From an uncultured Bacteroidota bacterium (GTDB lineage: Bacteria; Bacteroidota; Bacteroidia; Chitinophagales; LD1), in the NCBI GenBank assembly GCA_937894725.1, contig CALAYL010000020.1, forward strand, positions 1-54,496: DNA of 54,496 nt, in the 5' to 3' direction. This document shows positions 9,829 through 19,600 of the stretch, piece by piece (the stretch's first letter is position 1; every line of letters starts with the position of its first letter). The position numbers were made by a program, and so were the translations under genes. The notes below the pieces were generated by a model. It saw only the letters and a list, made by a program, of their open reading frames with translations, had not been told where the DNA came from and did not search any database.

Positions 9829-10308
9829 ATGAACAAATTAAATAGTATTGGATTAGATGCAAAAAAAGCAAACGAACTTGCGGATTTGCTGGGTGACTTG
9901 TTGGCCAATTATTCCGTTTTTTATCAAAATGTAAGAGGTTATCATTGGAATATTAGAGGCGAAAAATTCTTTGAACTGCATGTGAAATTCGAGGAATTGT
10001 ATAACGATCTCATTCTAAAAATAGACGAAACGGCTGAGCGCATTCTTACACTTGGCCATACACCTCAACATCGCTATACCGACTACATCAAACAGTCGAA
10101 AATAAAAGAAAGCAAAGAAGTGTCTGACGGCAAAAAAGCCGTGGCAGATATTTTAGAATCATTTAAAGTACTATTGACCAAACAGCGTACACTACTTACA
10201 CTTTCGGCCGAAATAGATGACGAAGGCACTAATGCACAAATGAGTGATTACATTCGTTCGCAAGAAAAATTAGTGTGGATGTACTCTGCATTTTTGAATA
10301 ATAAATAG
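9829..10308 (+). CDS. dps: Dps-family ferritin-like DNA-protection protein
   Basis: 159 residues from the ATG at 9829; a longer frame from 9775 would add 18 residues not expected in the family. Dps dodecamers oxidise and store iron at the subunit interface and shield DNA under oxidative or starvation stress. The ferroxidase signature is present: YHWN near residue 38 with its histidine, FFELHVKFEELY with the second histidine, and the acidic DETAERI helix. The protein ends in the four-helix bundle without a long basic tail. A TATCTTTA box (one mismatch to TAnnTTTG) lies about 20 bases upstream. It converges on gcvP with a strong shared terminator between them. Confidence 0.94.
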   Translation: MNKLNSIGLDAKKANELADLLGDLLANYSVFYQNVRGYHWNIRGEKFFELHVKFEELYNDLILKIDETAERILTLGHTPQHRYTDYIKQSKIKESKEVSDGKKAVADILESFKVLLTKQRTLLTLSAEIDDEGTNAQMSDYIRSQEKLVWMYSAFLNNK

Positions 10309-10332
10309 GCAACTATTTTAACAGAAAAAACT

Positions 10333-10366
10333 AAGAAAGGGAATAGCAGCGGCTATTCCCTTTCTT
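10333..10366. terminator. bidirectional terminator between dps and gcvP
   Basis: A 15-base-pair perfect stem (10333-10347 with 10352-10366; core AAAGGGAATAGC / GCTATTCCCTTT) with a four-base loop. A-rich sequence on the left and T-rich on the right allow function for both convergent transcripts. Confidence 0.85.
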
Positions 10367-10391
10367 TAAAAATAGATAATATATCCTAGAC

Positions 10392-13286
10392 TTATTTTGA
10401 CATATACTCCTCTACGCTAGGACAAGTACAAATCAAATTTCTATCGCCATGTGAGTTATTTACCCTAGCCACACTCGGCCAAAACTTACCTTCTTTCACA
10501 TAAGCTAATGGAAAAGCAGCTACTTCTCGACTGTAAGGCTTCGTCCATTTTTCGGCTGTCACCATAGCTAAAGTATGCGGTGCATTTTTGAGTGGATTAT
10601 CTAGCGCATCGGCTTGCTTAGTTTGTATTTGGTCTATTTCATTTTTGATGCTCAAAAGTGCATCACAAAACCTATCAATCTCTGCCTTATCCTCACTTTC
10701 AGTAGGCTCAATCATGAGTGTGCCTGCTACTGGAAATGATACGGTAGGCGCATGAAAGCCATAATCCATAAATCGTTTGGCCACATCTTCGACCTCTACA
10801 CCCACGGTATGCTTAAATGCCCTAAAATCCAATATCAATTCATGTGCTACGAAACCATTGTGCCCTGTATAAAGAACATCGTATGCTTTTTCAAGTTTTG
10901 CTTTCATGTAATTTGCATTCAAAATAGCGTAACGAGTAGCATCTGTAAGACCTTTTGCGCCAAGCATTTTGATATAACCATACGATATGAGCAATATACT
11001 CGCACTACCCCATGGAGCAGACGAGATGGCTGTGATAGCTTTCTCCCCGCCAGTTTGTGTATGTACATTTGAAGGTAAATAAGGAGCTAAATGCTTAGCT
11101 ACACAAATAGGCCCCATACCTGGACCACCACCGCCATGTGGTATAGCAAATGTTTTATGAAGGTTGATATGATTTACATCTGCGCCTATAAATCCTGGGC
11201 CTGTAAGTCCTACTTGAGCATTGAGATTCGCACCATCCATATATACCTGTCCTCCATTGGCATGTATCAATGCACATATGTCTTTGATATTTGTTTCAAA
11301 TACACCATGCGTAGATGGATATGTCACCATCAAGCAGCATAGATTATCTTTATGCTCTTCCGTCTTTTTCAATAAATCATTAAAATCTATATTGCCTTTT
11401 GGGTCGGTAGCTACTACTACTACTTTCAAGCCACACATCACTGCCGTAGCGGGATTAGTTCCATGAGCTGAAGCTGGTATCAAGGCTACATTTCTATGGC
11501 CCTGCCCTATATCTTCCTGATAGGCTCTAATCACTTGGATACCCGCATACTCACCTTGCGCACCAGAGTTGGGTTGTAGCGATGTGGCATAAAACCCTGT
11601 GATCTCTGACAATGCCGCTTCCAATTCCTTAATCATTTGGAGATAACCCTCGTTTTGATCTACAGGGGCAAAGGGATGCACATGCGCAAACTCATTCCAG
11701 CTAACAGGCTCCAACTCTGCTGCAGCATTGAGTTTCATGGTACAAGAACCCAGGGCAATCATAGATTTAGTAAGGGAAAGGTCTTTATTTTCAAGCAATT
11801 TGATATAGCGCATCATTTGCGATTCAGAATGATACGTATTGAAAACAGGATGTGTCAAAAAGCTAGATTTTCGTATAAAACTAGCTGGCCAATTAAGCAC
11901 GACTGCCTTATCTTCAAAAGTAATTTTTACCTCACCGTTTCCGTTATTTGCTTTATCAAAAACGGATAAAATAGCCATTACATCTTCTGGTAGCGTAGTT
12001 TCATCTAATGAAATTGAGATGAAATTGTTGCAACTATAAGCGAAATTGATATTGTCGGCAAGTGAAATTGCTTTAACTCGCTCCAAAAGTTGAAGGTCCC
12101 CTTTGGTATCTATAGTCAGGGTGTCAAAATAAAATTTATTATGCCTATGGTAGCCTAGTGCTTTCAGTCCCTCTGCTAATTTTGTAGTAAGTGTATGTAT
12201 GCGCAACGCTATATTTTTCAATCCATCAGCTCCATGATAAGCAGCATACATACCAGACATAATTGATAGCAATGCTTGTGCAGTGCAGATATTAGAAGTT
12301 GCTTTTTCTCTTCGTATATGCTGCTCTCTAGTTTGCAATGCCATACGAAGTGCGGGATTATTTTCTGCATCTACTGAAAGTCCAATGATACGCCCGGGTA
12401 TGATTCGTTTGTAGTCATCTTTAGTAGCAAAATAAGCGGCATGGGGACCACCAAAGCCCATAGGCACACCAAATCGTTGGGTATTACCCACTACACAATC
12501 AGCACCAAATTCACCTGGAGGCGTTAGCAATGTAAGTGCCAAAATATCGGCCGCTACAGTGACATAACATTCGACCGCTTTACACTTTTCAATAAAAGAA
12601 GTATAGTCTATCACTTGACCATCGTAGGCTGGATATTGGAGCAATGCACCAAAATAATCTTGATTGATATCGACTGTGTGATGATCGCCTACGACCACCT
12701 CTACTCCTAAGAATTTAGCACGAGTATGAATAACATCAATCGTTTGCGGCAAACAAAGATTAGAGACAAAGAACTTTGTATATACAAATCCTTTTTTGTT
12801 TTTGACACCCAAAAACATACTCATGGCTTCGGCTGCGGCTGTACCTTCATCGAGTAAAGAGGCATTAGCGATTGGCATTCCTGTAAGGTCTGCTACCATC
12901 GTTTGGAAATTGAGTAACGCCTCCAATCGACCTTGAGCTATCTCCGCTTGATAAGGTGTGTACTGCGTGTACCAACCTGGATTTTCGAAAATATTTCTAC
13001 GAATCACCGCAGGGGTCACAGTGTTGTAGTATCCAAGACCAATGTAGCTTTTATAAGGTTTGTTTTTTTGAGCTAAGGTGCGCAATGTAGTAAGATATTC
13101 AAATTCCGAAAGTCCCTCTGGCAAATTAAGCTTATCAGCTCTGCGAATAGCAGTGGGCACCGTTTTATCAATCAGTTCATCGAGCGAGCTCACACCTATT
13201 TCCTTGAGCATTGCTGCTTCATCTTTGGGTCTAATGCCTATATGTCTATTTGAAAAAGTATCAGTAGAGCGAATAAATTGTGACAT
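10392..13286 (-). CDS. gcvP: glycine dehydrogenase (decarboxylating), P-protein, fused form
   Basis: P-protein of the glycine cleavage system: PLP-dependent decarboxylation of glycine and transfer of the aminomethyl group to lipoylated H-protein. 964 residues from the ATG at 13286, the usual length for the single-chain form joining the P1 and P2 halves. An in-frame extension of 49 codons upstream has no family counterpart and is rejected. The N-terminal NRHIGIRP segment, TPYQAEIAQGRLE, and the PLP-lysine region HINLHKTFAIPHGGGGPG are all clear. The other gcv genes are not in the window. No glycine riboswitch was recognised in the 200 bases upstream. Confidence 0.95.
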   Translation of the reverse strand: MSQFIRSTDTFSNRHIGIRPKDEAAMLKEIGVSSLDELIDKTVPTAIRRADKLNLPEGLSEFEYLTTLRTLAQKNKPYKSYIGLGYYNTVTPAVIRRNIFENPGWYTQYTPYQAEIAQGRLEALLNFQTMVADLTGMPIANASLLDEGTAAAEAMSMFLGVKNKKGFVYTKFFVSNLCLPQTIDVIHTRAKFLGVEVVVGDHHTVDINQDYFGALLQYPAYDGQVIDYTSFIEKCKAVECYVTVAADILALTLLTPPGEFGADCVVGNTQRFGVPMGFGGPHAAYFATKDDYKRIIPGRIIGLSVDAENNPALRMALQTREQHIRREKATSNICTAQALLSIMSGMYAAYHGADGLKNIALRIHTLTTKLAEGLKALGYHRHNKFYFDTLTIDTKGDLQLLERVKAISLADNINFAYSCNNFISISLDETTLPEDVMAILSVFDKANNGNGEVKITFEDKAVVLNWPASFIRKSSFLTHPVFNTYHSESQMMRYIKLLENKDLSLTKSMIALGSCTMKLNAAAELEPVSWNEFAHVHPFAPVDQNEGYLQMIKELEAALSEITGFYATSLQPNSGAQGEYAGIQVIRAYQEDIGQGHRNVALIPASAHGTNPATAVMCGLKVVVVATDPKGNIDFNDLLKKTEEHKDNLCCLMVTYPSTHGVFETNIKDICALIHANGGQVYMDGANLNAQVGLTGPGFIGADVNHINLHKTFAIPHGGGGPGMGPICVAKHLAPYLPSNVHTQTGGEKAITAISSAPWGSASILLISYGYIKMLGAKGLTDATRYAILNANYMKAKLEKAYDVLYTGHNGFVAHELILDFRAFKHTVGVEVEDVAKRFMDYGFHAPTVSFPVAGTLMIEPTESEDKAEIDRFCDALLSIKNEIDQIQTKQADALDNPLKNAPHTLAMVTAEKWTKPYSREVAAFPLAYVKEGKFWPSVARVNNSHGDRNLICTCPSVEEYMSK

Positions 13287-13461
13287 CTGTTTGTTTTTTT
13301 GTGGCGTGAAGTTAGTAATATGTGGCGTTTTAAAGTTGACTATCAAAAATAATTGTGTGTAAGAAACTGAATTGTGGATAGTGTGTGGAAAGTGGTTTGT
13401 TAAATCATGAAAAACAAGTGCTAGAAAGAACATCTTTTATGTATTAAGTCATAAAACCCTT

Positions 13462-13469
13462 TATTTTTG
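13462..13469 (+). promoter_or_regulatory. -7 promoter element
   Basis: TATTTTTG is an exact TAnnTTTG match, 17 bases before the ATG at 13487. No clear -33 TTTG. Confidence 0.5.
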
Positions 13470-13486
13470 AAGTACTGATAATTATT

Positions 13487-14137
13487 ATGAAACACATTGC
13501 ACTAGTATTTAGTTTATTTTTAGGCGGTAGCCTGTTTGCGCAAGACCAACCGAAAGTGGTGCAATTTTCAGGTTTTGTGATGACTTCAGATTCGTTGCAG
13601 GCAGTACCCTATACCTATGTGACTATACCAAAACGAGGTAGAGTAGCTTCTGCAAATAATGAAGGATACTTCAGTTTTGCAGCAGAAGCTGGCGACACAC
13701 TTTACTTTACATGTATTGGATTTAAGCCTTCTATTCATATACTTCCAGTAGAAATGGATAAGGATAAATACGCAGTGATACAATTGATGACTAAAACGGA
13801 ATACTACCTCAAAGGAACAGTGATATATCCGTGGGGCGATAGAGATGGTTTTATCAAGGCATTTAGAGACTTGCGATTGCCAAAGGATGATTTGCAAAGA
13901 GCCGAGGAAAACATGGATCCGCAAATGCTGGCTGCTTTGGCACAGCAACTACAACCCAATGGAGCAGAGGCGAGCAGTGCAGCACTTAGAGGCAATGCGA
14001 TTCAAAAATCGTATTTTGGTCAGCGCCCTGCCAACAACCTAATGAACCCATTTGCATGGTATGACCTATACAAGGCTGCTAAGAATGGCGATTTAAAGGT
14101 CAAAACAAAGTCTGACTTACCTCCTCTAAAAGATTAA
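13487..14137 (+). CDS. exported protein with carboxypeptidase-regulatory-like domain
   Basis: 216 residues. Residues 1-18 (ending LFAQ) are a signal peptide. Residues about 25-110 form a transthyretin-like/CarboxypepD_reg-like beta-sandwich: FSGFVMTSDSLQAVPYTYVTIP, then GYFSFAAEAGDTLYFTCIGF, the usual pattern of Bacteroidota surface proteins. The rest is a shorter polar region rich in Q, N and A with no recognised domain, ending in a KTKSDLPPLKD tail. There is no T9SS domain or lipobox, so it is probably periplasmic. It has its own promoter-like box and is followed by a separately promoted peptide-binding lipoprotein gene. Function unknown. Confidence 0.8.
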   Translation: MKHIALVFSLFLGGSLFAQDQPKVVQFSGFVMTSDSLQAVPYTYVTIPKRGRVASANNEGYFSFAAEAGDTLYFTCIGFKPSIHILPVEMDKDKYAVIQLMTKTEYYLKGTVIYPWGDRDGFIKAFRDLRLPKDDLQRAEENMDPQMLAALAQQLQPNGAEASSAALRGNAIQKSYFGQRPANNLMNPFAWYDLYKAAKNGDLKVKTKSDLPPLKD

Positions 14138-14181
14138 TTTATCATACAATCTTGGTCATCGTTCTAGCCAAAAAAAATGAT

Positions 14182-14189
14182 TAGGTTTG
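14182..14189 (+). promoter_or_regulatory. -7 promoter element
   Basis: TAGGTTTG matches TAnnTTTG exactly and lies 16 bases before the ATG at 14206. Confidence 0.5.
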
Positions 14190-14205
14190 GAGTACAATTT
14201 CGTGG

Positions 14206-15786
14206 ATGAATAGAATTTATGTTTTACTGTTTAGCGTAACTTTAGTACTGTGGGGCTGTGGCACAAAAACAACGCAAACCGCCAAAGTATTTCGCTATAA
14301 TCAATCGAGCGGCATCGCATCGCTAGATCCCGCATTTTCAAAAGATCAAGCCACGATTTGGGCTTGTAACCAGCTCTACAATGGCCTTGTACAGCTCAAC
14401 GATTCATTGTCTGTGATACCTGCTATTGCTAGTACATGGACAATTTCGGATAGCGGAAAAACATATACATTTCATCTCCGAAAAGACGTCACATTTCATC
14501 CAGATGAATGTTTTGTGGGTCAAGAAAGAAACGTAAACGCCTACGATTTTGCATATTCCTTTCAACGCATCATTGACCCCAAGGTGGCTTCACCTGGGTC
14601 ATGGATTTTTAGCGAACATATTGCTAGCGGTACCCCATTTGTAGCTTTGGATAGCTTCACTTTTCAAATCAAACTGCGCAAACCCTTTTTACCACTCATG
14701 GGTATTTTGACAATGCAATATTGTAGTGTGATACCGCAAGAAGCTGTTGCCTACTATGGTCCTGACTTTAGAGCACATCCGGTAGGCACTGGTCCATTTC
14801 GATTCAAAAAATGGCGCGAGGGTGTGGCGTTGATTTTGACAAAAAATGAGCACTACTTTGAAAGAGAAAACGAGAATCAACTTCCCTATTTAGATGGGGT
14901 GAAAGTGAGTTTTATCACTGATAAAAAATCGGAGTTTTTAGCCTTTCGCTCAAAAGAACTTGACTTTGTATCAGGACTTGATGCGAGCTATATAGATGAA
15001 GTAATAGATGACAATGGAGAACTAAAATCTTCGCTACGAAAAAATTTCTCACTCAGCAAATCACCTTATCTCAACACTGAATATCTAGGATTTAATCTTG
15101 AAAAATCAACTACAAACGATGCTTATCTAAGAAAGGCAATAAGCTACGGAATAGACCGCGAGGAAATAATAAAATACCTGAGAAATGGCGTAGGCAAACC
15201 CGCTAATAATGGATTTGTACCAGTAGGGTTGCCGTCATTTGATGGGAATAAACTGATCACGGCATATAATATAGAAAAAGCTTCGGAAATGCTTAAACTA
15301 TCGGGGTACAAATCATCAAAAACTATCAAGCTATACACCAACGAAACCTACAGAGAGATTGGACTCATGGCAGCCAAACAATTATCTAAATTAGGGTTAA
15401 ACATTTCGCTAGAAATAAATCCTAGTGCGGTACTGCGCGAATGGATGGTAAAAGGAAACGCCCCTTTTTTTAGAGGGTCTTGGATAGCCGACTACCCAGA
15501 TGCTGAGAGCTACTACGCTGTATTTTATAGTAAAAATGGCTGCCCGCCAAATTATACCCGCTTTCAAAACAAACAATATGATGTGCTTTATGAAAAAGCG
15601 CTGAGTGAAGAGAATGAAGCAAATCGATTTGCGTTATATCATCAACTGGATGTAATTTTGGCAAATGAAATGCCCGTAGTGCCATTGTATTATGATGAAA
15701 TACTCCGTTTTAGTCAGCATAATGTAAGCGGATTAGCTACTAATGGTCTCAACCTTTTGAATTTAAAAACCGTAAAAATAAATTAG
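14206..15786 (+). CDS. peptide-binding lipoprotein of an ABC importer (SBP family 5)
   Basis: 526 residues with a lipoprotein signal ending LWGC (acylated Cys18). The mature part is a family 5 solute-binding protein of the DppA/OppA type: YNQSSGIASLDPAFSKD near the N-terminus, YNGLVQLNDSLSVIPAIASTWTISDSGKTYTFHLR, VGTGPFRFKKW, and RKAISYGIDREEII in the second lobe. Such proteins bind di- or oligopeptides for an ABC importer; here it would be anchored to a membrane facing the periplasm. It could serve the double ATPase encoded at 7863-9665, though permease genes are absent. The nucleoside phosphorylase gene begins at the very next base. Confidence 0.9.
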   Translation: MNRIYVLLFSVTLVLWGCGTKTTQTAKVFRYNQSSGIASLDPAFSKDQATIWACNQLYNGLVQLNDSLSVIPAIASTWTISDSGKTYTFHLRKDVTFHPDECFVGQERNVNAYDFAYSFQRIIDPKVASPGSWIFSEHIASGTPFVALDSFTFQIKLRKPFLPLMGILTMQYCSVIPQEAVAYYGPDFRAHPVGTGPFRFKKWREGVALILTKNEHYFERENENQLPYLDGVKVSFITDKKSEFLAFRSKELDFVSGLDASYIDEVIDDNGELKSSLRKNFSLSKSPYLNTEYLGFNLEKSTTNDAYLRKAISYGIDREEIIKYLRNGVGKPANNGFVPVGLPSFDGNKLITAYNIEKASEMLKLSGYKSSKTIKLYTNETYREIGLMAAKQLSKLGLNISLEINPSAVLREWMVKGNAPFFRGSWIADYPDAESYYAVFYSKNGCPPNYTRFQNKQYDVLYEKALSEENEANRFALYHQLDVILANEMPVVPLYYDEILRFSQHNVSGLATNGLNLLNLKTVKIN

Positions 15787-16659
15787 ATGATAGCAGATAG
15801 TGATTTAATTTTGAACACAGATGGAAGTGTATATCATCTCCATTTATTGCCCCACCAAGTAGCGGAAACTATCATCACAGTGGGCGACCCAGATCGTGTG
15901 GCTGATGTGAGCAAACACTTTGATACGATAGAACACAAAGCAAATCACCGGGAGTTTATTACACATACTGGCTACCTAAACAATCATCGACTCACGGTCA
16001 TATCGACAGGCATAGGCACAGACAATATTGATATTGTACTCCAAGAACTCGATATGCTTTTCAATGTTGATTTAGTAGGCAGAAAAGTAAAGGAGAGCCA
16101 TACTCCGTTGCGTATTATTCGCCTAGGTACTTCGGGATGTTTGCAAGCGGATATACCACTGGAGAGCATTCTCTGCTCTGAATATGCCATTGGGTTGGAT
16201 GGCTTGCTTCATCATTATTTATTTGAAAACTCGATACAAGAAATCAATTTATTAAATTCTTTTACGGGACAAATCTTATTGCCCAATATCACCCCCTATG
16301 TGTTTAAAGCAAGTGAATCTTTGCTTTCTGTGTTTGAAAAGAAATACTACAAAGGAGTAACTGTAACCGCTGAAGGTTTTTATGCACCTCAAGGGCGAAA
16401 AATAAGAGCAGGTCTAACCAATCCCGGTGTATTGGATCAACTTACCGCTTTCCATCACCCGCATGGCAAAATCACAAATCTCGAAATGGAAACTGCGGGT
16501 ATCTATGGACTAGGCAAAGTGCTTGGCCACGAGTGTATTTCTATCAATGCACTTATAGCCAATAGAGCGCTTGGTCTTTTTAGTCCTGATCCCAAAAAAG
16601 TAGTAGATAAAATGATAGAAGAGGTGTTGGAATTGATCACTGCTTCATTACCTATTTAG
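15787..16659 (+). CDS. nucleoside phosphorylase (uridine/purine phosphorylase family)
   Basis: 290 residues of the PNP/UDP phosphorylase superfamily. The nucleoside/phosphate-binding elements are visible: VGDPDRVADVSKHFD at the N-terminus, VISTGIGTDN, IRLGTSGCLQ, and NLEMETAGIYGLG, the ribose-binding Met-Glu segment. These enzymes split nucleosides with phosphate to base and sugar 1-phosphate. Uridine versus purine specificity cannot be decided from these motifs. The ATG directly abuts the TAG of the upstream lipoprotein gene with no spacer. The 3' end overlaps the convergent kinase gene by eight bases. Confidence 0.9.
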   Translation: MIADSDLILNTDGSVYHLHLLPHQVAETIITVGDPDRVADVSKHFDTIEHKANHREFITHTGYLNNHRLTVISTGIGTDNIDIVLQELDMLFNVDLVGRKVKESHTPLRIIRLGTSGCLQADIPLESILCSEYAIGLDGLLHHYLFENSIQEINLLNSFTGQILLPNITPYVFKASESLLSVFEKKYYKGVTVTAEGFYAPQGRKIRAGLTNPGVLDQLTAFHHPHGKITNLEMETAGIYGLGKVLGHECISINALIANRALGLFSPDPKKVVDKMIEEVLELITASLPI

Positions 16660-19600
16660 GCTCTGTTTGATGTGGTAAAGTGACATAAAACTTAGTGCCT
16701 ACGCCTACCTCAGATTCAAACCATATCTTACCTCTGCTCATGTCTATAATTTGCTTTGAAATAGCGAGCCCCAGACCCGTACCTGACGATTTAGTAGTAA
16801 AATTAGGCACAAATACTTTTTCAAAATCAACGGCTGCTATCCCTTTACCATTGTCGATGATGACCACCTTCACTTCACCATACTCATCCAATACAATCAC
16901 TTCAATTTGCCCATTTTCGATCTCATCGAGACTTTGAATGGCATTTTTAGTTAGATTATTAAAGACTGATATAAGTTGATTTCTATCTGCTAGTACTATC
17001 GCATCTTCACAATAACTTTGAAAAGTAATTCTATGACTAGATTCTTTTCCAAAAAGGGAGACAACATCAGATAAAATTTGATTGAGATTTACGTACTCAT
17101 TATTAGGTCTAGGCATTTGGGCAAAAGACGAGAAAGCCGTAGCTATACTCGATAAGTTATCGATTTGTTCAATTAACGTTCTATTCACTTTTTTGGCCAA
17201 TTCTCCTACGTTTGGATTATTCTCATCTATGGCTCGTTGTAGATATTGGATACTCAACTTCATAGGTGTGAGTGGGTTCTTGATTTCATGGGCTATCTGC
17301 CTAGCCATCTGCCTCCATGCAGATTCTCGTTCACTTTTTGCTAAACCTTTCGCACTTTCTTCGAGTGCTTTTATCATTTTATTGTACTCACTAATGAGCC
17401 TTCCTATTTCGTCATTACTTTTCCATTCGATAGGTTCGTTTGTTTGTTCAAGATTGATACGCTTTATTTTTTCGCTGATAAATCGGAGTGGTCGAGTGAT
17501 AGAGTTCGAAATAAAAAATGACACTATACCGGCACACAACAGCAAGAAAGCATACACGTTTAGTAAGGTGACCAAGAATGACGAAACTTCTTTGTTTATA
17601 TCATTCGATTTTTCGAAATAAGGGATATGTAAAAATCCAATGGTTTTTCGATCCCTATTGCGAAGTGGGATATAAAAAGAAGAATAATCAAGCGAGCCAA
17701 TGTGTTCCTGTAATACAATTTGATTTGCGTCTTGACTAGAAAATATGTCCATAGCTAAGGGAGCTATCTTTTTCGAAATCAGCCCTTGCTGGAAAATTTC
17801 AGGTCGTGTAGATTGAACCAACCAACCATTCGGATCATAAAGATTGATGTCAATATTATTCACATCACTCAATTTAGACGCTTCAAGCAATACCCTGTCG
17901 CTCGATAACTTTTCGCTCGCTCCTGCTTCTTGGAATGTATATTCCAATCCAGTGAGTATAGATTTTACTTTGCGTGCAAAACGATTTGTGTAGTATCCGT
18001 CATACTGCTGCTTTATAAAAGAAATAGTGACCACACCTATCACTACAAAAGATAAAGCCACCAACGATAGCAAGGCTATTTGTACTTTGCTACGAAAAGA
18101 AATACGAATAAACTCGATATTATTGTCTGTACTTTTCCATTGTCTTAACACTCTATAGATAAGCCAACAAAGTACCGACATGAAAGTATAAATGATAAAA
18201 AAGTAGGCAAAGGTGGCTAATGGTTCAAAAAATCCTTCCTGTGCTATAGATACCACTACATGTTTTACTCCCTTGCCCTGAATAATTAAATGTTCCCACT
18301 CATCTGTCTCTATAAAAGATGCGGGAGCATCGGTAGTAGTGAATGTTTTATCCCAATAAAAATGGTAAGGAAAATTGCCATATTGATAGCTAAGCCGATT
18401 ATTGATATACACCGCATAATTGTATTCTGATGTAGTCAATAAGCCTGAGAATTGTTTTCCTATCAATAACTCTGGATACACCGTATGGTCATTATATAGT
18501 TTTGGGGTAAACAAAATCGCTAATGTAGAAGACTCTTGTGCGCTGTCGTTACTAAAAGAAACAAGCCCAAGGTAGCCATTAACAAAAACGGAGTCTTCGA
18601 GAAAAATCAATGTATCTCTCTTCACTAACGAATTTTGACCGATTCGTTTAGCTACTTCATTTGCGGTAAGTGTATCCAATGACTTATTTTTGTATTCACC
18701 TTTTCCGATGAGGTATAAGTCGAAGTCATAGTTTTGGAAATGGTCGCGAAAATATAGCACCGCCAATCTATCTTTGAGCTCTTTGTAAGGAATCCCCTCT
18801 GTAGTTATATATGCCTTTACAAACTGATCAATTTTGAGCTCTCTCGCCAGCTGCGAAAAACTATATTCCAATAAAAAGTCTTGTGCCGAAAAAAGCTTAT
18901 TGCCAAAGTATAACCGTTGTTGACGCTCTTTATTTTCATACAAATTTTCGAGTAAAAACATACTTAACAACGATGCCATCACTATATGCATGACAAAAAA
19001 TCGCCATCGAAAAAGAGATTTTCCTTTTTGCTGAACATAGTGCCCTATATACAAATAGACGCTTATCCAAAAAACACCTATTAGCAATATTTCCGTCTCA
19101 TTTTTATCAAATAGAAAAAAAGAAAAGAGTCCGAAAATAATCGAAGCTATAAAAAGGTAAGCCCAACTCAATGGCTTAGTTAAAACTTCAACAAATACGC
19201 TAAGAATCAAGTAGAGCAAAGCGAAACAAACCAGAATAAAAAAAATGGCAATGACACTATAATACGAAAGTGATAGCACATCATAAAGTTCTAGTGAAAT
19301 CTGCGAGTCGAGAATGAGTGCTTTGTAAACCCACAACACTAGAAAGAGCTGAAAGCCCATTGCTCCTGATAGCAAAATTGAAATAGCCCCGTTGACTTGA
19401 TATTTTTGAATTGACAATCCAAAAACAATAAAGACCACCCAAAGTCCTAAAAAAAGTAGGCTTATCCCTAATTGACCTAACGATCGAGCGAAAAATGAGC
19501 TCGCAAAAATAGAGGGGTTAAACAAATCTGACTGAGTAGAAAATGCGGGCAACTCAGACACAATCAGTACAACTCTCAAAGTAAGCAGCAAAATTCCTAA

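Noticed and set aside
13287..13433. 49-residue N-terminal extension of gcvP
   Set aside because: Sequence is unlike P-protein or a signal peptide and the family start MSQFIRSTDTF-like lies at 13286.
13287..13486. Glycine riboswitch upstream of gcvP
   Set aside because: No conserved three-way-junction motifs or tandem aptamer pattern could be found in the 200 bases.
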